From: Glaciibacter superstes DSM 21135 | Lineage (GTDB): Bacteria > Actinomycetota > Actinomycetes > Actinomycetales > Microbacteriaceae | NCBI RefSeq assembly: GCF_000421145.1 | Contig: NZ_ATWH01000021.1 | Span: forward strand, 1-39,733 | DNA length: 39,733 nucleotides | Direction of reading: 5' to 3' | In this document: positions 32,022 to 38,892 of the stretch, piece after piece | How the letters are laid out: each line of letters opens with the position of its first letter | How positions within the stretch are numbered: the first letter of the stretch is position 1 | Notes under the pieces: model-generated | What the model saw: only the letters and a program-made list of their open reading frames with translations | Told to the model about the DNA's origin: nothing | Database searches by the model: none | Translations under genes and position numbers: made by a program

Positions 32022-32907
32022 ATGAATGTGAACCTAAATTTGAACTTGAACAACGGTGTGGAGATGCCGGCCCTGGGTTTCGGCGTATTCCAGACCCCGC
32101 CCGAGGTGACTGCGGCTTCCGTCGCCGAAGCGCTACGTGTCGGCTACCGACTCATCGACACCGCGGCGTCGTACTTCAATGAATGAGAGGTTGGCGAAGG
32201 CATCCGACGTTCCGGCGTGGACCGCTCTGAAGTATTCATGGAGACGAAAGTGTGGATCAGCGACTACGCCTACGACGAGACCCTGCATGCTTTCGAGAGG
32301 AGCGCGGGCAAGCTCGGCGTCGAGCAGATCGACTTGCTGCTGTTGCATCAGCCCGTCCCGACTCAGTTCGACAAGACCGTCGAGGCCTACCGGGCGCTGG
32401 GAGACGCTCCTTGCTGATGGCCGCGTTCGCGCGATCGGCGTCAGCAACTTCATGCCCAAAGTCCTTGCCGCGCTTCTGGATCGGGCGGGCATCATCCCAG
32501 CGGTGAACCAGGTCGAGTTGCACCCGTACTTCACTCAGCCAGACGTCCAGCAAGCGAACGCCGAGCAGGGCGTCCTCACGCGGGCGTGGTCGCCGATGGG
32601 CGGAATCACTAGCTACCGCGGTGGCGTGAAAAGCACGTTCGACGACCTGGTCATCGGCCAGATCGCCGCGGAGCACGGCAAGACGCCCGCGCAGGTCATG
32701 CTGCGCTGGCACCTCCAACAGGGGCGCTCGGGGATCCCGAAGTCGGTCAACCCCGAGCGGATCGCCGCGAATTTCGATGCCTTCGACTTCGAACTCTCCA
32801 GGGACCAGATCGCGGCGATCAATGGCCTCAACACCGGCGCGCGCGGCGGCCCGGGACCGGAGACGGTGACCCCCGAGGCGTTCGGCCGCGACATCCCCGA
32901 AGCCTGA
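32022..32907 (+). pseudogene. Aldo/keto reductase, broken by a stop and a frameshift
   Basis: The protein family is clear: MPALGFGVFQTP, DTAASYFNE (catalytic Tyr region), METKVWIS, LLLHQPVP, then GRVRAIGVSNF, NQVELHPYFTQ, LTRAWSPMGG and GIPKSVNPERI. A TGA at 32184-32186 falls right after FNE, where relatives have an Arg codon (CGA to TGA). An extra g in ctgggagacgc near 32400 shifts the frame before GRVRAIG. The ATG at 32022 has AGGAG seven bases upstream. Two separate lesions make decay more likely than sequencing error. Confidence 0.85.
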
Positions 32908-33263
32908 GATCCAGTGCCGCCGATGGCGTGTCTTCGAATACTGACTGCCCATCCCAATCGGCAGTGCCGCCTACGCATCACTTCGCCCCTCGCGCTTGAG
33001 ACGATTCTGTGCTCGGGAGGCCAGCAACATCTGAGCTCGTTCCCCCCAATGGTCTGAGCAAGGGACTTTCGGCCCTGTCCATACCGACTCAACGGCCTTT
33101 GACTGAAGGTCTGCGAAAGCCCTGACTACTCGAGGCTGTGAGTTGCAGCGTGCACCCCTGCCTCCACAACCGCAACGGGCGGATCGAGTGCCCTTGGTAC
33201 TGCTCAGCGCAGAACGGGCAAACCAGCAGGGGTGGATGATCGCTTTTCAAGCAAGGAGTTCTC
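32908..33263. other. 356-base intergenic region before the baeRF gene
   Basis: It holds one perfect DevR-box-like site (33062-33075) and an AAGGAG ribosome binding site five bases before 33264. No other gene was found. Confidence 0.6.
33062..33075. promoter_or_regulatory. DevR-box-like operator, strong, upstream of the baeRF gene
   Basis: GGGAC-TTTC-GGCCC is the exact reverse complement of GGGCC-GAAA-GTCCC at 31223. It is 189-202 bases before the ATG at 33264, so the mRNA would have a leader of about 150 bases unless another start is used. No good -10 was seen at the -42.5 spacing. Confidence 0.6.
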
Positions 33264-34379
33264 ATGACGACACGTCCCCAACAGCGTGATGTGCAGCGGA
33301 TCGCGGATGTGCGCGCACCCTGGTGTGTGACCATCTACGGCGAGGTCGACTCTTGGCTGCGCGGCAATCATGCGAGCGAGAAGGCGGATGCGCAGATCCG
33401 ATCGTCGATGGACGGTCTGCATATCGGCGGCGCTCCGAGCGAGATTCTCGAGGCGATCCGAGACCACCTAAGCCGCCTTTCCGCATGGTCACCGAGCACT
33501 TCAGGCGGGATCGACCGACGCGTCCGCTCAGTCGGCATCTTCGCGACCGAGAACGGCGCCGAGATGTTCGTTCTCACCACGTCACCCACGCTTTGGGTTG
33601 GGGTCGCAGACCGGTTCCTGGTGAGTCCGCTGCTTGAGGGGGCTTTAGCGCTCATCCCCCCGGTCTTTGCGCTCGCGATCTCCGAAACGAAGGTGCGCCT
33701 TGTCGACGTGACCGCACTCCCGGTCGAGGTGGTCGAGGTCCCGGGCCTCCCCCAGGACCTTGCCAGCACCATCGCCCTCGACCTGACCGGAGACCGGAAT
33801 ACCCTCGCTCATCTGCGCACCTCGGAAGATCCGAAGGGCCGCCTGCGCGAGTACGCACGAGCGATTGAACGCACGGTCGAACCGGTGCTTCGGCGCGCCG
33901 GTGCCGCGCTCGTGATCGCTGCGGCACAACCACTCGCGAGCATCTACCGCTCAATGACCGCCTATGACCTCGTCGTGTCGTCCACCATCGTCGGAAACCA
34001 CGACGCAGACTCGTTCCAGGAACTCGCGGATTTCGCCGCGCCAATCATCGAGCATCACCGACGCGAGATACTGGAGACCCAGCTTGCGCGCTTGGCCGAG
34101 CTGCCGAATCGGGACCTCGTCCTCGGCGATCTCGACGAGATCGCCGAGGCGGCACGCAACGGCGCCATCGACACTCTCTTCGTCGACACGGATCGTCGCG
34201 TCCCTGTGCGGGGAGAGGCGTTCGAAGGCCTCACCACGATCGACAGGGTCGACGAGATCATCCGCGATGCCCTCTCCAGTGACACGACCGTCGTGCCAGT
34301 ACGGCCCGGCGATCTTCCCACGCCCGACCCATTGGCCGCCGTCCTGCGCTACATGCCCGCCGGTCAGCAGGCCCGTTGA
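33264..34379 (+). CDS. baeRF (eRF1/Vms1-like) protein, candidate ribosome-associated dormancy factor (371 aa)
   Basis: This belongs to the bacterial archaeo-eukaryotic release-factor-like superfamily. The N-terminal domain spans about 1-125 (VTIYGEVDSWLR; RSVGIFATENGAEMF). The middle domain spans about 135-255 (FALAISETKVRLVDV; RAGAALVIAAAQPLASIYR). The C-terminal domain (LDEIAEAARNGAIDTLFVDTDRR and LAAVLRYMP) resembles that of the DosR-regulon protein Rv2629. Rv2629-like proteins include the Balon hibernation factor, which binds idle ribosomes. AAGGAG precedes the ATG and a perfect DevR-box-like site lies upstream. The GGQ motif of true release factors was not seen, so release activity is not implied. 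Confidence 0.75.
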   Translation: MTTRPQQRDVQRIADVRAPWCVTIYGEVDSWLRGNHASEKADAQIRSSMDGLHIGGAPSEILEAIRDHLSRLSAWSPSTSGGIDRRVRSVGIFATENGAEMFVLTTSPTLWVGVADRFLVSPLLEGALALIPPVFALAISETKVRLVDVTALPVEVVEVPGLPQDLASTIALDLTGDRNTLAHLRTSEDPKGRLREYARAIERTVEPVLRRAGAALVIAAAQPLASIYRSMTAYDLVVSSTIVGNHDADSFQELADFAAPIIEHHRREILETQLARLAELPNRDLVLGDLDEIAEAARNGAIDTLFVDTDRRVPVRGEAFEGLTTIDRVDEIIRDALSSDTTVVPVRPGDLPTPDPLAAVLRYMPAGQQAR

Positions 34380-34820
34380 GCGCAGACCGATAGGAGCGGT
34401 ATCCGTAGCCGGCATGCCCGGCCAGGTCGGAGGTTTGACCGTTTCGCGGGACTTCCCGCAGGGCACCGGGGTCGAGTCAATCAGCCGGGTGATCTCGCCC
34501 CAGGACGGTGTGTCCCGGGCGAGTTCGGTGATCACTGCCGAGAGCAGCCCGGTGGCTTGGCGGACCCGTTTGCCCCACCCCGATTGCTGCGGCAGGTTCG
34601 GGAACATGCCAGCCAGGTGCGTGTGGGCGTAGCGGATCCATTCGCGATCCGACGCGATGCCGAGCAGATGCTGGGCCACGACCAGACACAGCAGCTCGAC
34701 ATCGTTCAAGGCCGGCTTCCGGCCCGGGTGACGATCCCGCGAAAAGCCGAGGGCAGGCATAATCCGGTCGTCGAGATGAACGTAGAGTGTGGTCAGGAGG
34801 GTGTTGAGGTCAGTTTTCAC
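34380..34820 (-). pseudogene. IS982-type transposase N-terminal remnant
   Basis: The minus strand starts MKTDLNTLLTTLYVHLDD, with HPGRKPALNDVELLCL and DSTPVPCGKSRETVK (first DDE aspartate region). A frameshift near 34430 moves the continuation (SDLAGHAGYGYRS) to another frame. Homology stops next to the baeRF stop codon at 34379. The C-terminal two thirds are missing. Frames further to the left on this strand are shadows of the baeRF gene. Confidence 0.75.
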
Positions 34821-34961
34821 ACACAGGGTTTAACACCCTCCGCCAATGATTAACAGCACCCACGCGGCAACCGCCTAATAGGACTCACAAATCTAGGCTG
34901 CTGCCACCTTGTCCCTCGTTGTAATCGGGGCAGGGCCAGGTGATATCGGGGGAAGGCTGCC
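34821..34961. other. Intergenic, outer flank of the IS982-type scrap
   Basis: No gene. It may include the IS end, but no terminal inverted repeat could be paired because the other end is lost. Confidence 0.4.
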
Positions 34962-35138
34962 GTGTCGATAGCCGAAGCTCAGCGCGATGTGCGCCGTGTT
35001 TATGCGGGTGGGTTCTACGGGCAGCTGGTGTGCGGTGCGGTGTGGCTGGTGGTCGCCGCAGTGGCCACATGGTTCTCCCCTCCGGTTACTGTCGCCGCGC
35101 TTTTGGCGATGCAGATGGCGTTCCCGGAGGCAGGGTGA
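34962..35138 (+). CDS. Small membrane protein (58 aa), overlapping the hydrolase start
   Basis: GTG at 34962 has GGGGAAGG seven bases upstream. The frame is VSIAEAQRDVRRVYAGGFYG followed by two hydrophobic stretches (LVCGAVWLVVAAVATWF; TVAALLAMQMAF), ending TGA. The next gene starts at GTG 35135 within GTGA, so translation is coupled. It looks like the N-terminal end of a longer integral membrane protein, but no continuation is seen. Function unknown. Confidence 0.5.
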   Translation: MSIAEAQRDVRRVYAGGFYGQLVCGAVWLVVAAVATWFSPPVTVAALLAMQMAFPEAG

Positions 35139-36065
35139 GGAAGCTTTTGCGGGTTGCCGGGGCCGTTGGGCTCTCGGTAGTGGCGCTGGTAGCGGTCTCC
35201 ACGGTGAGCAACCTGGTCTTGGGTGCGGTCGAGAAGGCGAACGTCGACCCGTATGGCGAGGGAGTCAGCATCGATGGCGGCAAGGTCAACGTATCGGTGA
35301 CCGGGGATGGCGAACAGACTGTGGTGCTGCTCAGTGGCTACGGCACTGCCTCACCGGTGCTGGACTTCGCACCCTTGATCGATGAGCTCGACGACACCTA
35401 CACCGTTTTCGTGATCGAACGGTTCGGGTATGGCTACGGCGATCTGGATGTCACGCAGCGAACCGTCGAAAACGTCTCCACCGAGCTGCATGACACGCTC
35501 GCGAAACTCAATGTGAAAGATTACGTCCTGGTGGCCCACTCCCTGGCGGGAATCTACAGCCTCGACTATGTCAATCGCTTCCCCGGTGAGGTCGCAGCCC
35601 TGGTCACCATCGATGGGACCGTTCCTGAGGACTTCGCCATTGCGCCCAAGATCGGCGTGGGCGAACGGCTCCTCTCGGTGACCGGCTGGGTGCGGTGGAT
35701 GACCGCACTCAACCCGGCAATCACCGCGCCGCCAGCCCCGGTCGGTGTCTACTCCGAGCGAGAGATCGGGCAGATTCGATTGATGACGATCTGGAACTAT
35801 GCGAACCCGGCGATGATCGATGAGAATAACAGGTCTGCAGAGAACTTTGATGCGGTGGCGGGGTTGAGCTACCCCTCAGAGCTTCCGGTGCTGTCTTTCT
35901 TGTCGCAACAGCTCGTCGACGCCAACATACAGTGGGGTCCCCGCCCACGAGCAGCAACTGGAATCCCTGGATCGTTCGGAACTCGTCGTGCTCGACGGCG
36001 GTCACTACCTTCATTGGACGCACTCCGAAGAAATGGCTGAATCGCTCGACCGGTTCCTCGGCTGA
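35135..36065 (+). pseudogene. Alpha/beta hydrolase, frameshifted near its end
   Basis: The N-terminus is a membrane anchor or signal-like helix (AGAVGLSVVALVAVSTVSNLVLGAV). The hydrolase fold follows, with VVLLSGYGTASP (oxyanion region) and nucleophile Ser in VAHSLAGIYS. After ANIQWG the open frame runs into unrelated sequence. In the next frame the family ending AHEQQLESLDRSELVVLDGG, HYLHWTHSEEMAESLDRFL continues to a TGA at 36063-36065. It carries the catalytic His (GGHYLHW). The shift lies in the run ggggtccccgccc (about 35934-35946), a plausible sequencing-error site. The start is GTG 35135 after GGAGG. Confidence 0.8.
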
Positions 36066-36160
36066 GACAACGTTTACGGCTGGCAGCACACTGCAACACA
36101 CCGCAGGAAGCATCCACCGGTTCCCAAGAGAAGAAACGAGGCACGACATGACTGCCAGGC

Positions 36161-38677
36161 ATGACCGACAGCGCCACCGCCCCAGTCCCCGACCGCAGGG
36201 CCACCGCATTCGCTCACCGCGACCCGGCAGAGCTCGATGATGGGACCCTTGCCGCGCTCGACGCGTGGTGGCGCACGGCGAACTACCTGTCGGTCGGGCA
36301 GATCTACCTTCTCGACAATCCGCTGCTGCGCCAGCCGCTCGAGCGGGAACAGCTCAAGCCGCGCCTGCTTGGCCATTGGGGCACCACACCTGGGCTGAAC
36401 TTCCTGTACGCCCATCTCAACCGGGTCATCCGAGAGCGGGATCTGAGCACCATTTTCATCACCGGCCCCGGTCATGGCGGTCCGGGAATGGTGGCGAATG
36501 CCTACCTCGACGGAACGTACTCCGAGCTCTACCCGCACGTCGCGCGCTCCGAGGACGGTATCCGCGAACTCTTCCGGCAGTTCTCGTTCCCAGGGGGCAT
36601 CCCGAGCCACGCCTCCCCCGAGACGCCGGGTTCGATCCACGAGGGCGGTGAACTCGGCTATGCGCTCTCCCACGCGTACGGTGCCGCGTTCGACAACCCG
36701 GGCCTACTCGTCGCCGCCGTCGTGGGCGACGGTGAAGCCGAGACGGGACCACTTGCCACGAGCTGGCATTCGAACAAGTTTCTCGACCCGCTTGCCGACG
36801 GCGTCGTGCTGCCCATCCTGCATCTGAACGGCTACAAGATCGCGAACCCGACGGTGCTTGCGCGAATCCCGGAGCATGAGCTCCTCAGCCTCATGCGCGG
36901 CTACGGCCACACTCCGTATCTGGTGTCGGGCGGCTTCGACGGCGAGGATCCGGCTGCCGTGCACCGCAGGTTCGCCAAGACGCTCGACACCGTGCTGAAC
37001 CAGATCGCCGAGATCAAGGCGTCGGCCGCGGCTGGAACCCTCGAGGGACGGCCCGCGTGGCCGATGATCATCTTGCGCACCCCGAAGGGATGGACCTGCC
37101 CGGAAGAGATCGACGGACTCCCTGCCGAGAACAGCTGGCGATCGCACCAGGTGCCGCTGGCGAGCGCTCGGGACACGCCAGAACACCTTGGCGTCCTCGA
37201 CGGATGGCTGCGCTCCTACCGGCCGGAGGAGCTGTTCGATGCGGCCGGCGCCCCGATGCCGGTTGCCACGGCGCTCGCCCCGGACGGCGAGTTGAGGATG
37301 AGCGCGAACCCGGTGGCGAACGGCGGCATCCTGAAACGCGATCTCGTGCTTCCCGACTTCCGCGACTACGCCGTCGACGTGCCGGTCCCCGGGGCCACCG
37401 TGAACGAGGCCACCCGCGTACTCGGCCAGTGGCTGGCGGATGTGATCCGTGCGAACCCGGACACCTTTCGCATCTTCGGACCGGACGAGACCGCCTCGAA
37501 CCGGCTCGGCGCCGTGCTGGAGGTCACCGACAAGCAGTGGAACGCCGAATATCTGCCCACCGACGAGCATCTGGCCCGACGCGGACGCGTCATCGAGATG
37601 CTCAGTGAGCACCAGTGCCAGGGCTGGCTCGAGGGATACCTGCTGACCGGGCGGCACGGCCTCTTCAACACCTATGAGGCGTTCGTGCACATCGTCGGCT
37701 CCATGTTCAACCAGCACGCGAAATGGCTGAAGGTGAGCAAGGAGATCCCGTGGCGCCGCCCGATCGCCTCGCTCAACTATCTGCTTACGTCACACGTGTG
37801 GCGGCAGGATCACAACGGTCTCTCCCATCAAGACCCCGGGTTCATCGACCATGTCGTCAACAAGAAGGCCGACGTGGTGCGGGTCTACCTGCCGTTCGAC
37901 GCCAACACTCTGTTGTCCGCCTACGATCACTGCCTGCGCAGCGTCGACTACGTCAACGTCGTGGTGGCCGGTAAGCAGCCGACGTTCAACTGGCTGAGCA
38001 TGGATCGGGCGATCGCGCACATGACCCGCGGCCTCGGCATCTTCGAGTGGGCTGGCACCGAGGTGGAGGGTGAAGAGCCTGACGTCGTGCTCGCCTGCGC
38101 CGGCGACGTACCGACGCTCGAGGTGCTCGCGGCCGCCTCCATCCTGCGCCAGGCGATCCCCGACCTCAAGGTGCGGGTCGTCAACGTGGTCGATCTGATG
38201 CGGCTCGTCAGCGAGGGTGAACACCCGCACGGCATGAGCGACCGCGAGTACGACGCCGTGTTCACGAAGGACCGCCCGGTCATCTTCGCCTATCACGGCT
38301 ACCCATGGCTCATTCACCGCCTCACCTACCGCCGGAACGGGCACGCCAACCTGCATGTGCGCGGTTATAAGGAGGAGGGCACTACCACGACGCCGTTCGA
38401 CATGGTGATGCTCAACGACATCGACCGCTACCACCTCGTCGTCGACGTGGTCGATCGTGTCCCCGGCCTCGGGGAACGCTACGCGGGACTCCGCCAGCGG
38501 ATGCTGGACGCACGAGTGCGTGCTCGCGCGTACACGCGTGAGCACGGCGAAGACATCCCGGAGGTCGCTGACTGGACCTGGACAGCGGGTCCGGAGCGGC
38601 AAGCGCGGGAAGTGAACACCGGGGTCGGGCAGGTGAACACCGGGGCCGCCGCCACGGGCGGGGACAACGAGTCTTGA
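36161..38677 (+). CDS. xfp: Xylulose-5-phosphate/fructose-6-phosphate phosphoketolase (838 aa)
   Basis: This TPP enzyme cleaves xylulose-5-P or fructose-6-P with phosphate to acetyl-phosphate plus glyceraldehyde-3-P or erythrose-4-P. It shows the N-terminal WWRTANYLSVGQIYL and GPGHGGPGM, the TPP/Mg site GDGEAETGPLATSWHSNKF (from residue 189), and the C-terminal domain with QDHNGLSHQDPGF and NVVDLMRL. The length is normal. The C-terminal 30 or so residues are a short repeat-like tail (EVNTGVGQVNTGAAATGG). Acetyl-P would feed Pta at 28538. The ribosome binding site is weak; an out-of-frame ATG at 36148 lies just upstream. The GH65 scrap follows after six bases. Confidence 0.95.
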   Translation: MTDSATAPVPDRRATAFAHRDPAELDDGTLAALDAWWRTANYLSVGQIYLLDNPLLRQPLEREQLKPRLLGHWGTTPGLNFLYAHLNRVIRERDLSTIFITGPGHGGPGMVANAYLDGTYSELYPHVARSEDGIRELFRQFSFPGGIPSHASPETPGSIHEGGELGYALSHAYGAAFDNPGLLVAAVVGDGEAETGPLATSWHSNKFLDPLADGVVLPILHLNGYKIANPTVLARIPEHELLSLMRGYGHTPYLVSGGFDGEDPAAVHRRFAKTLDTVLNQIAEIKASAAAGTLEGRPAWPMIILRTPKGWTCPEEIDGLPAENSWRSHQVPLASARDTPEHLGVLDGWLRSYRPEELFDAAGAPMPVATALAPDGELRMSANPVANGGILKRDLVLPDFRDYAVDVPVPGATVNEATRVLGQWLADVIRANPDTFRIFGPDETASNRLGAVLEVTDKQWNAEYLPTDEHLARRGRVIEMLSEHQCQGWLEGYLLTGRHGLFNTYEAFVHIVGSMFNQHAKWLKVSKEIPWRRPIASLNYLLTSHVWRQDHNGLSHQDPGFIDHVVNKKADVVRVYLPFDANTLLSAYDHCLRSVDYVNVVVAGKQPTFNWLSMDRAIAHMTRGLGIFEWAGTEVEGEEPDVVLACAGDVPTLEVLAAASILRQAIPDLKVRVVNVVDLMRLVSEGEHPHGMSDREYDAVFTKDRPVIFAYHGYPWLIHRLTYRRNGHANLHVRGYKEEGTTTTPFDMVMLNDIDRYHLVVDVVDRVPGLGERYAGLRQRMLDARVRARAYTREHGEDIPEVADWTWTAGPERQAREVNTGVGQVNTGAAATGGDNES

Positions 38678-38683
38678 TGCATC

Positions 38684-38892
38684 ATGTTCAATCCCGTGCT
38701 GCCGCCGGAGCTGCCACGCGTGCTTTTCAGCATCATCTACCGCACTCAGCCAATTCGGGTGTTGGTGACGCCGGACAGCCTCCGGCTCACCCTGGATGCG
38801 TGTGACGCCGCACCCGGTGACTGTCCCGCACACCGGCGGATAGGGTGGTGCTGAAACCCGGGGACACGCATGAGTTCCTGCTGCGTCGTTGA
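38684..38892 (+). pseudogene. GH65 C-terminal domain remnant
   Basis: NPVLPPELPRVLFSIIYRT, QPIRVLVTPDSLRLTL aligns with HPVLPPEVEQIDFTLYF, QQLIRVTVDSAVLRLSV near the end of the intact GH65 protein (22373-22500). After about 38835 the frame shifts, and VVLKPGDTHEFLLRR ends at TGA 38892. The rest of the gene is absent. It lies between the phosphoketolase stop and the ATPase. Only its last part is shared with the left arm. Confidence 0.85.
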
